A stretch of 64,000 bases of DNA, from the NCBI GenBank assembly GCA_918026815.1, contig CAKJVC010000170.1:62001-126000 (forward strand), read 5' to 3'. The DNA comes from Chalara sp. BL73. Taxonomy: Eukaryota; Ascomycota; Leotiomycetes; Helotiales. The notes beneath the pieces were generated by a model. That model worked only from the letters and a program-made list of their open reading frames with translations. It was not told the origin of the DNA and did not search any database. Numbering within the stretch: the stretch's first letter is position 1; each line of letters begins with the position of its first letter. Positions 9,087 to 19,559 of this stretch are shown here, in pieces. Position numbers and translations under genes: made by a program.

Positions 9087-11900
9087 ATGGAGTCAAGCAA
9101 TTCGCAAGACTTTTTCTGATCCTTTTAGCTCATTTGAGCCAAATACTTCTGACAATTTACTATTTTCGCAAATTGGTCCAAAAAACCTATATTTTCGATG
9201 GGAACTCGAATATCACGATAAGTTTGTTGAATGGTGGTTAAGTACACAATGGGCAGTTCAAGCAGTTGCAAACCAATCAATTGATTTGGTAAAGCAATTA
9301 AATTGGAAATCTCAAAATCGAAAATCTATTGCTTGGAAACAATTCGATCAAGGAATACACCGGATCACCGGAGAGCCTAAAGTCATATGTCAAAACTGCA
9401 ACAAGGTTCTCGCACATCCAAATACGCGGAATACCGGCACAAAAGCTTTGTCTGGTCATATAGCGTCTCGGCAATGCTTTGTTTATTCTAGCCAAAGTAA
9501 TACAAGGCAGAAAAAAGTGGAAGACATGTTTCACGCTATCTCTGTAAGTAGATTAGTATAAATATTAGTATAATGTCTAATATTAATAGCAACCAATCTT
9601 TACGAAGCAAGCATTTCACGACCAGGTTCTTGCAACTATTGTTTCACTTCGTACTTCTTTCCGCGCAGTCGAAAATCCTGAATGGAGAAAGCTAGCTGTT
9701 ATGCAAAATCCAAATTTCGAACTTCCTTCTGCAACAACTATGAAGAATCGACTAATGGAACAATCAGTCAAACTTGAACAGAACATGCTTTCAAATGTTG
9801 TTCCTGGAAGCAAAATTGCAATTTCTCTTGATTGCTGGTCTAGTACAACAAGACTATCATTTATGGGTATAATAGCTCACTATATTGATAAGTCATGGGT
9901 TCTTTGTCAAGAATTAATAGGATTTGAAAGTTTAGTAAACGTTCATTCCGGAAATGCGCTTGCTCAAGTTGTCAATAACGTTTTTCAACAGCACAATCTT
10001 TTTGATCGTGTTGTTTCAATTACAACTGATAATGCGAGTTCGAATACTACAATGGTTCTCGAAATCAACGGATACTTACAAGAAGCTTTGAAAGCTAATA
10101 GTATTCTAAAAAAGAAAGTCCAACACGTGCCGTGTTTATCGCATGTGATTCAGCTTAGTCTTCAAGCACTTTTGGGCTTTGTTCAATTGAGGCCTACTAA
10201 CGACACATTTGTTCGGAATTGGGTAGCAGAAAAAGAGCTGTCTGATCTTGAGAGAATCAAAGCTAGTGACAAACGTGGTATTCCATATATACTAGCAAAG
10301 GTATGTAACACGTGACTTTTATACTAATTTTTATACTAATCTTATATTAGATTCGAAAGCTTGCTATTCTTGTTAATTCCAGTGCACAGCGGAAACATCG
10401 ATTTCAAAGAGTTCAACAAGAACAAATCAGAGATTCATCTTCTCCGAATGATCCAGTTCTTACATTGTTAATTGATGTATGCACTCGATGGGACTCAACA
10501 GTGCATATGATTCTTCGTGCATTGCGTCTTAAAGAGTCTATCAATCAATTTTGCAGTGCATACGATCCTGCTAAGCCTTTTTCTTTTTCTGCATTAGAAT
10601 GGAAAAAACTTGGCTATTTGGCCGATTTGTTACGTCCTTTCAATTTTTTTACAACAACAATCGGCAAAACAACAAGCATAACATTGCCTTATGCTTTATC
10701 AATTTACGATGAATTGTTTGAACACTTGCAAGAATCTCGCCGAGTATTAACCAAAAAGTCTGTTGCTCAACTTTGGGTAAAAGATTTAATTGGTGCGATT
10801 AACGCTGCAGAAGCCAAGCTTGATACTTACTATAACAAAACATATAGTAGTCTTGGTAGTTTGTATGGCATCGGAGCAATTCTTGATCCAAAATCGAAGC
10901 TAAAATGCTTTGAAGAAGATTACTGCTGGCTTAATTTCAAAACAGTTGATTGGGCCAAAGAATTTGAGCGTCAATTTCGGTCGTTATACGATACGGAATA
11001 TAAAGAAAAGTCTACGAATGCTGACCGACTTTCTCAAATTCGAGAAGTTAATCACGACCCTTTAGCATTGGCATTAAGTCGCAAGCGCTTTACTCGAGAC
11101 ATTCAGAACCCTTATCGCAAAGATGATGACTTTTCTCCTTCTGAAATTGATGAATGGCTGGCTATGAGTATGTTTACAATTCTACTTTTTATACTAATTT
11201 TTATACTAATCTTTGTGTTGTTTTTTTAGAGCCTGATAATCGATCACCGCTACTTGTTTGGAAATCGCTTGAAACACAGCTTCCTGGCTTATCAGCAATG
11301 GCTAGAGACTTACTTTGTATCCCGATGGCCGGTGTTGGAGTAGAACGTGCTTTTAGTTTTGCACGTGATATATGCGGATATCGCCGTGGCCAGCTTCAAC
11401 CGACAACTATTCGGTCGCTTCTTTTGGTTTATCATTCGCTCGTTGAACATTCACGAACACGTGAGCTTCAAAATCTACTATTTTCAACTATTAATATCCA
11501 GGATATGACACTTGAAGATATGGAAACGGAAATTAAAACGCGAGAAAATGATCTTGAAGTCCAACTTGATCAAATTGATCTTTGGGAAAATCATTACTAT
11601 ATTAGTGATGAAGAACCAGAAGGAAACGAAGAAGTTCGAACTCGTCGTGCTCAAGAACGCTGGGATTACAAGATTTCTAAATCTTTACGTCAATCAATTC
11701 ATCAAAATCAGCCACTTTCGACTACTCAGTTTCAAAATACACTTAGGAATCGCCGCGAACCGTCAATTGAAACAACGAACTGGGAACTATCTAGTAATAG
11801 TAGTCAAGAGCTGCCTCGACTTCCGACTCCTGGTATTGGTAATATTGTGCCGGATACTCCAATAGGCATTCACAGGTCAAAAAAGCAAAAAAAAAATTAG
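9087..11900 (+). CDS. hAT transposase with BED-like zinc finger
   Basis: Exons 9087-9543, 9608-10300, 10351-11167 and 11230-11900 are separated by introns of 64, 50 and 62 bp, for about 878 residues. The best start (9087, MESSNSQDF) requires dropping one T from the run at 9111-9115; otherwise it stops at 9117. A BED-like finger (CQNC...HIASRQC, about residues 110-135) should bind DNA. The RNase H-like core has SLDCWS (Asp near residue 227) and TTDNASSN (Asp near 293). The C-terminal hAT dimerisation region is clear in exon 4 (LLVWKSLE...PGLSAMARDLLCIP...GVERAFSFARD). The last 150 residues are charged, with a basic terminus (RSKKQKKN). It would excise and insert the element, producing the observed 8-bp duplications. 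Confidence 0.9.
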
Positions 11901-12217
11901 TTTTAGAATATTAGTGTTGTATTATTATAATTCACAATTTTTTCCACTCTATTACAATATGTTTAGATTTAACATTTGAAGTTTAATTTTTATACTAATT
12001 TTTATACTAATCAACCACTTTGCATTTCAAGTACTTTTGTAAAAACAAGTATACAAAATAGCCTTGTTTAACCTGTGTGCACATAGAAAAATCAATGCCA
12101 AAACTGGAAAGAATCATCTCGATACTAGAATACCTCGTATATTTTTAAAATTCCGCCAGTCCGCCCTACATTCTTGTAGAGGAGTTTGACTGTAGTTTCT
12201 ATATTTAGTTAATCTTA
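11901..12217. other. 3' flank of the hAT-1 transposase gene
   Basis: AT-rich non-coding region of the transposon. It contains another TATACTAAT doublet at about 11985-12012, outside any coding intron, followed by a stretch with nothing I recognise. Confidence 0.45.
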
Positions 12218-12357
12218 TCGGGGCCCCATTGAGGTCCCGCGGGTTGGGGTCAAAATATACAACCCACCCCACGGGGGAAGCGAGCCTCGAAGACCCGACC
12301 CACGGGGTCCCATGGGTCGGGGGCCCCGGCCCGCCCCGTGGGTTTCTGCGCAGTCTA
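12218..12357. repeat. Right terminal and subterminal GC-rich repeats of hAT-1
   Basis: Mirror of the left end: variants of GGGGTCCCA, CCCATGGG and CCCGACCCA in both orientations, finishing with CGCAGTCTA. A minus-strand ORF through here is an artefact of the GC-rich repeats. Confidence 0.8.
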
Positions 12358-12540
12358 AGTATAGGATCTTGTGACGTATATGATGAAGGATCGGTATAAA
12401 ATGGAGGTAAAGGAGTGTGTAGAAGGAGATGGTATGTAATAGGTGGCGTCCTACTTGAACTTCAATATTAACAATTTGCAAAGGGTGTCTGTGGTTCCAT
12501 ATTTCTCGATAAGTCGATGAAAAAGTGGCTAACGAAATAG

Positions 12541-14500
12541 CTCGGAAAACGCTAGACAGACTTAACTACTCAGCAACGACATCAGTTCAGAAGCGGCAGA
12601 TAAACATCGATAAAATGCAATTTCGATAGCACGAAAAACGAATTTGAAATAGTCTTAATAAGCAAAACGTTAATTACAGGCCGAGTTTTCTACGCAAGCG
12701 GAAAACTAGCGATTTAAAAGTAAATAAAAGCAACGTTTATTTTGCTACGTTAGTAGTCACTTATTACTTTTATATTTTATTGCCGATATAGACTTACTGC
12801 TAACTTTGTAAAAAAAACATTACAACTATATTCTTTAACGTAACGGAAAAAATAATTAAACTTGTTAAATCGCAAATTGCCAGAACGAAAGCTAAAAAAA
12901 AAAAAAAACTTCAAAAAAAAAATTTGCTTTTTTTTAAACTTTTTTTAACACAATTCGATAAGTGCTTATTTTAATTAAAAGCTTTAAAAGCAACAAATAT
13001 ATCTATAGTAAACTTTACAGCGTATATCCGAATTTTACTATTATACAGAAAAATAGTAATAAACCGTAAACATATTTTTAACTAGCCACTAAAACACATT
13101 AATAACGAAAAGCAGTATTACAACAATATGCTGTAAAACAGTTTTTAAAGCAAAGTTATTTAGTATTAATTTCGCGCTTAATACAGCTTTAAACGAGCGA
13201 ATACTAACGCTCGCAGTAATTTTTCGACGCTTTCGCTTAAACTATAACATTTTATTTTTTAAGACTTTTAACTTAGAAAAACATAATAAACTAAACAAAA
13301 AATTTAACGTACTGTTTTAAAAGTATATAGCGAGTAAATTGATATACTAGTATATTAAAAAAATAAGTAAAATTTTTCGAAAACGGTGTATATTTTAAAA
13401 AGTAGCTAATACAAAAAATTTAAAAAGTACAAACGTTTTTAAAGCAAGCAAATTTTTATATATTTTCAAGCGATCTTTTCGATTTTTTTTACTTAAAAAT
13501 CGATTTGCTGTAACAATTTAAAAATGTGCGTTTAATAATTTACTTAAATCGAAGCGAACTAAAAATAATGTTGTTCGTTACAACGAAGTTATTTGTTCGA
13601 TTAATAAATCGTAAAACAATTTTCCGAAATGTAAAAACTAAACGTATAAAAAATTTTTGTTTTAATTAAATCTTAACGTTTCTCGCTTTTTTATATTACA
13701 GTTTGTAGCAATAATAAACAGCCGAAAATATAAGCGGCGAAAACTGAAAATAAAGTTCGCTTAATACTAATATTATTTTATTATTTTTTGCGTTGCTTAA
13801 GTAAAGTTTAATTGTTATATTAAATTATATTATTAATTTTAACTTTGTAAATTAAAGCTATTTTTTGCGTACTTTAAAAAAAAAAATAGCACAGCGCGAA
13901 AAAGTAAAAATAAGTAAAGTTATATACTAGCGTTAATAATAAAGCTATAAATAAAAATAAAAAAAGTTAAAAAAGCAAAACAATAAAAACTAAAAAGTAA
14001 ATGCAAAATACAGCAGCAAAACTAAAAATTAAAAGTAATTTAAACGTAAAAAATATAGTAAATAACAAAAAATAGTATAATTTAAACAGTAGCGAAGTTT
14101 TAAAAAAAGCAGCAATAATTAAAATAATTTACTTAAAACCGAATTACAAAAATTGTCGGTTTTTTTAAAAACTTACAACAATTTTGCGAGTAAATAAAAC
14201 TATGTTACTATTAGCACTGCGCAATATCGCGATGCTATATACTTAATAAATACCGACTTAAGCAATTACAAATTATTAAAAAAAACAAATATTACTTAAC
14301 AAAAGTAATACTGTTACAATTACGATTTTATAAGTTTGTTAAAACGTATAATAAGTGCTTTAATACGAAAATACTAAACTAAAAAAAAAAATGTAACTAT
14401 TGCTGTAGTATTTTTTATATAATAAAATTAATTATATAAATTAAACTATAAATTTATATAAACAAAAGTTTAATTTAAAAATATTTATTAAAATAAAATT
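12541..14500. other. AT-rich mutated repeat relic, unidentified
   Basis: GC drops sharply here and stays low. Stops occur in every frame and there is no long ORF. Remaining Cs sit mostly after A or G or in CpG, as in the other mutated repeats, so this is probably an old transposon. I could not assign it to a family. Confidence 0.5.
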
Positions 14501-17500
14501 TGTATAACAACTAATAACTTAATATATATATTTAATATACAAATTCTATTTTTTTTATATCTTCTTTTTCTTTTTCAGTAAATAGTTTTTCTTTAAAAAT
14601 ACTCCAGCTTTTAAGACATATTATAGTCTCAAAAGTATCTTTATTAAGCTTATTTCTTAATTTAGTAATATTTAAAGCTTTTTAACTAAAAAACCTTTTA
14701 CTAAAAGCCGACGTAGCTGGTATTTGTAAATACTTTCTAGCTATTATAAATAATATAGAATATTTATTTTTATTGTGATTCTAATAGCTTAAAAGATTTA
14801 TTTATATAATGTATTAGTAAAATAAAAATAATAAGTAATATAAATAACTTACAAATCTATTTTTTTTTTTTTTAAATAAATATCTAATTTGGTTCTTTTA
14901 TTTTTATCATTTATATATATATCCTCTAAATCATTTTCTAGTTTATTAGAAAAACTTAAAAGCGTTTAAATAAGTAATATATTTAAAAATGATTCTTTAT
15001 TTTCCCTAATTAAATTAGTTAATAAATAATTAAATATAAATTAAATAAAACTTACTCATTATATTCTTTTTATAATTTATTATAAATATCCGTAAATTAG
15101 TTTTTAGTAAAGCCAATATTTTGAAGTCTTTTTTTTTTATTCTTAAATCTAATATTAAAAACAAATAAATAGCTTTATTTTTAGAAAATATACCCGATTT
15201 AAAGTAATATTTTCTAATTTTTGAAATGCTTAAATTAATAGCATTTATAAAAACTGGATCTTAATAAATAAATTAGTATAGAAATTAAAATAGTGTTTAA
15301 ACTACTTACTTTTATATTTTTGCTTTTAATTTCAAGCTTTTTATATACTTTATAAAGCAAAAGTATTAAATAATAAATAGTAGAATATTTATTTTTTTGT
15401 AGTTTAATAGTAGCTTAAATAAATATCTTTAAAATTAATAAACAAGTTTTTAGATATTCTAGCTTTTTATTGTTTAATAATAAAGCTTTATTTTTAAAAA
15501 CTTTAAAATCAAATATATTTATAACTGATTTAATAGCTTTATAAATAAACAAAAAGTGCTTTATTATGTAATAAGTAGAAAACTATCTAACTTTTTGATT
15601 TATAATAATTAATTAATATATATGCTTAATATAAATATTTAATACTGAACTTACTAAGTTGTAGCTTTCGTATTTCTTTTAAATCTATAGCTTTAATTTG
15701 GCTATTTAATAAACGAGAATTCTTTTGATTATATTTAATGCCGATTATAATTTTTCTTAATTTTTTTCAAATAAAAATATCTACAAAATAAATTAGTAAA
15801 CGAACTAACTATATAAAACAAAAACTTACTTGAATTATTTAATTTATAATCATTTTCAACAGCTTGAATTTTATTGTATTTATTAAAGCTATTATATTCG
15901 TTTTTAATTAAAGCTTTTAAAATATTTTGTATAGCTAAATTTAATACATAAGCTATACAAAGTATATTTCTGTGAAATTTATAATTGTTTAAATTATAAT
16001 GTTTTTCAAAAAATTCTAATAAAGAATTATTAAAAAAAGCATTATTTCTAGTAATACTATATAATATTAGTAAATCGGTTTCACGTAAACTAAGAAATAT
16101 AATATGTAATACTTTATAATATTAAATTCAATATTATAATCATTTAAAATATTTAAAAGAATGTTATTTAAATAAGCTTCGAAATGCTTTTTTTTTAAAT
16201 CTTTTATAGTTAATAAATAAGATTTTAATTTAAAATCTTTATTTATAAAATAGCTATAAAGAATTAATAGATATTTAATTAAATAATTTTATATCAACTT
16301 ACATAGTAATGCTAAAATAAGCGTCTTAATTTATAGCCGTCTAAGCGTTTAAAGTAAAACTAAAAGACTTTTTGTTTATTACCTGTTTTTTTAATTCTTT
16401 TTTAATTTGATTTTTTTTAATTAAATATAAAGAATTAATTTCGTCTTTTATAAAATTTAAGTAAATAGCCGGAATATTACTATAACAATATTAATAATAG
16501 TAAATAAATATTTAAATTCAAAAACTTACTTATTTAAATAATTTAATAAAACTTTAAAAGAATTTGTAGTTACAAATCTAAATAATATATTATTAGATAT
16601 AATAAAATTTAATAATAAATTCATAAATTTATTTTTATTAAATTCAGGTAATTTAGATCGTTTTTAAGCTTTAGAACTACTAAAATAATTACTTATATTA
16701 GTAGTTTAGCTGTTAAATTCTGAATCAGATAAACCTATAATAAATTAATATATAAATAATTTCAAAACTATAATTAACTTACTAAATTCGTTATTATTTA
16801 TATTTTGTAAAAATATAAATAAATGATTTCTTTTATAATGAGCAATATAATTACTTGTAGAATTATTAATTGCTTAATTATACTATTTATAACTAATTTA
16901 AACATTATTAGTATTTTAAATATAAATATTGATTTCTTTACATATACTTGCAGTTTTTAGCTAAGTATTTAACTGTAACTGTTTTAAGAATAGTAATATT
17001 TTCATTAATAGAGTTTAGAATTTTTTCTAATAATCTTTTTTTAAAAATATTAAAAAAATCATTAATATTAAAGCTAAAATCAAGTTAATTTTGTTTAATA
17101 TTAATAAATGCTTTAAAGAAAAGCATATTTTAATAATAAATATAATATAATATTAATATAGTAACAATAATAATAATAAAAAGAAGAAAATTTAAAATTA
17201 AAAAACACAGCTTGTTATATATATAACAATATTTAAGTTTTTAGCATATTTTGTTTAATATGATTTATAATATAATTTATAATATAATTTGTAAAGTACA
17301 GAATATTAGTAATATAATTAATAATTAACTATTTTTTAAGTTTCTAAAAAGTTCTAAAAGAAGTATTTTAGCGAGCTTGTATTACTAATTAAAGTTTGCT
17401 AAAAACTAAACTCAATTAAGCCTAGTATTGAGTTAACTCGAGTTAACTCGAGTTATATTGAGTTGAGTTTGAGTTATATATATTTATATTGAGTTGAGTT

Positions 17501-17536
17501 GAGTTAACTCCTAAACTCAACTCAACTCAACTCATT
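14500..17536 (-). mobile_element. hAT-3: decayed hAT transposon, minus strand
   Basis: On the minus strand the series of GTAAGT-type donors and the protein fragments parallel the transposase of hAT-2: KILNSINENITILKTVTVKY near the start (about 17000) and PEFNKNKFMNLLLNFIISNN (about 16600) match the same places in hAT-2, with stops where Gln codons became TAA. The right subterminal region (about 17400-17536) is made of GAGTTGAGTT and CTCGAG words. The terminal repeat is split: the chromovirus at 17537 inserted just before the end, and ATACACACTG at 24101-24110 completes it, giving a CAGTGTGTAT terminus. The distance from terminus to start codon (about 415 bp) fits hAT-2. I could not find the left terminus; 14500 is approximate. 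Confidence 0.75.
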
Positions 17537-17890
17537 TGTTACGCGCATTGCTAACAGGCTTATGCCTTAGGGGCCTGAGGCTCGGTAGGCTTGGTCTACA
17601 CAGAGAACCCCTGGGGCAAGAATCACGTGATGGATCATGGATCATGGCTATGATCTACGATCCAATAGATCACGCCTTGGTATAATAATCCAACCTACGA
17701 AAAAATCTATATAAGTAAATAGCTTTTCTTTAGATAGAAGCTTTGTGCTTAACTCAATATAGTATTTTAACACTATACTGTTATCGGGATTTTACTCCTT
17801 ATATGTAATATACTTACTTTTTCTTAAACCAACAACTTTCGAACCAAGATTTTTTATTTATATTAGTTGTAAGCTGAAAGAACCGTAACA
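17537..17890 (+). repeat. 5' LTR of the chromovirus
   Basis: 354 bp, same length as the 3' LTR. The first half keeps more GC than its partner and the second half less, so the two LTRs were mutated separately in patches. Confidence 0.93.
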
Positions 17891-17931
17891 CTTTAAGCAC
17901 CTAGTTTTGAAGTACTTGTATTACGTATACT

Positions 17932-19100
17932 ATGTCGACAACTAGTTCAACTTTACGCACTTTCAAAAGCTCAACGCCATTTAAAGCCCTACTACTAGTT
18001 TTACAGCTTGTTTATATACTACAGCAAGTCAAACTACTTAAAATCCAAGAACTTAAGACTTTCGATAGCAGTCGGCAGCACTTTCGCTTATATGTTTCAC
18101 AATGCGAGATTTACATTTGCATAAATCCGCTATTTTTCGGAAGCTAAAAGCAAATAGTTTTGTAAGCAGTATTTTTTTTAACAAGAACCGTTTACGACTA
18201 GATTTCTACCTATCTAAAGAACTACTTAGCCTATTTACATAACAAAAAAGAAATTAAAACTAACTTTATTTTCGATAACTATAAAGAATATGTTAGCTAG
18301 TTTACTCGGATGTTTAGAAACACGAATAAAGAAATAAAGGCCGAGCAAGACATACAAGTCTGCAAACAATTTACTAGCGTAACGGAGTACACGGAACGTT
18401 TTAAGTTGTTAGCAAGAAAAGTAAACTGGGATAATAAAGCTTTTACTGCGCTTTACTACAAAAGTCTTAAAAAAGATGTTAAAAATAATATTGTTCGGAA
18501 AAAACGGCTAACTAACTTTACCGCTATGAAAAATAAAACAATTGAAATTAACACTAGACTGTATAAAAAACGCATAGAAAAAAAAGGACAGTATTTTTTA
18601 GAGTTCAGCAAAAAGCAACACTTTTAAAAACCCCGTTACTATTTACTTATAGAACTAAATGCGCTCTAAAAAAAGCTTAAGAAAAAAAACAATTTATCCA
18701 AAAAAGAAATGCAGCGTCGACGCGACAAAAAGCTATGCTTCGAGTGTAGTCTTTTAAGACACATAGCTAGTTCTTATCGCTAAAAACAACTTTAGAAAAG
18801 CAAGAAACAACTTAACATTACGAGCAAAAAAGAATACAACAAAGCATTTAGCAAAGTTTTGGCTGTACTTAAAGCTAAAAAACTAGAAATGCCAAAAAAG
18901 GAACTAGAACGGCAACAAATCTATACTTAGCATAACGCTACGTGCATTAAGTGTAAAATAAAATACAGTGCAGCCTAAAAAAATAAGTGCTTAAGTTGTT
19001 ATTTCGACGAGAATAACGAATAAGAAAAAACCAGCAAAACTATAAAAAAAATTTTATTTCAAATAAATAAAGCAGCTATCGAATCAGAATCCGATAAAAA
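17932..19100 (+). pseudogene. Chromovirus gag remnant with zinc knuckle
   Basis: The frame starts MSTTSSTLRTF at 17932 and is interrupted by many in-frame stops. The retrotransposon gag core is visible around 18310-18627 (FTSVTEYTERFKLLARKVNW, ALYYKSLKKDV). A zinc knuckle CFECSLLRHIASSYR lies near 18738; its last Cys is lost, probably by mutation. A second Cys-pair motif (CIKCKIKYSAA..NKCLSC) follows near 18950. Gag would package the RNA; this copy cannot be made intact. Confidence 0.8.
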
Positions 19101-19559
19101 TTAAAATGTAAACTCAGAACTGAACCGGCTCTTAAAAATCTCTGAATTAAAAAAACGGATTTTGTATAAGTTACTATTAAGAATTGATCAAAATAACTTT
19201 AAAGCACTTTCCAGAAAATATATAGTCAACAACACTCCAACAAAAGAAATCACACTTTAGCGCAAGCTAGAAATTATTAACGATAAGATCTTCAAAGAAA
19301 AAACTAAGCTGGAAAAAATAAAAACAAAACGAAAAGCTAAAAATCGCAGTAAGTAAAAAGCAATGCTTGCAGCAAGTTCAGTCGACGAATCTGAAAAAAA
19401 TAACGCAGCACATTATCGACACTCCTAACATAGCACACTTTATTAGACTATATACTACACGGACTACTACACATATCATTATAACGCTAAGCAAACAGAA
19501 TAGTACTCTAAGCGAAAACGAATAATATACTTCGAAAATAACGAAAAAAAAAAACCAAA

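Larger units (their letters stand above)
6125..12357 (+). mobile_element. hAT-1: 6233-bp hAT transposon with histone H3 and accessory genes
   Basis: The ends are TAGACTGCG (left) and CGCAGTCTA (right), followed inward by CCCACGGGGCGGG on both sides. It is flanked by a perfect 8-bp duplication, AGTATAGG, at 6117-6124 and 12358-12365, the hAT hallmark. It encodes a hAT transposase (9087-11900), a minus-strand histone H3 gene (7020-6470) and an accessory gene (7544-8849). GC content and codons look normal, unlike the neighbouring mutated repeats, so it is either recent or was spared. Single-base expansions of short homopolymers break all three genes, so this copy is either decaying or carries sequencing errors. 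Insertion lies exactly on a splice acceptor of the host Hsp70 gene. Confidence 0.93.
5068..12540 (+). pseudogene. Hsp70-like (HSPA12-type) ATPase gene split by a hAT transposon
   Basis: Exons: 5068-5333, 5394-5961, 6025-6069, then 12365-12431 and 12484 to about 12540 beyond the transposon. Introns of 60 and 63 bp join the Hsp70 phosphate-1 motif GIDFGTTYTGVAWS and the later CDAGGGTV phosphate-2 motif; PATWAAIPEA and AEPEAAAFAT are also typical of the fungal HSPA12-like clade. After GGGTV the original intron 3 was 54 bp (6070-6123: GTACAG donor, CACTAAG branch point, TATAG acceptor). Exon 4 past the transposon continues with DLVTYMMKDRYKMEVKEC, as this family should, then VCGSIFLD in exon 5. 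The exon 4/5 junction is out of phase with the visible AG, and stops follow at about 12538, where the AT-rich block begins. So the C-terminal half is degraded. The N-terminal 90 residues are acidic and non-conserved. If read straight into the unspliced TSD it would end at 6123 (310 residues). Confidence 0.8.

Noticed and set aside
12215..12481. Minus-strand 88-codon ORF at the right end of hAT-1
   Set aside because: Generated by the GC-rich subterminal repeats and crossing the TSD into the host gene.
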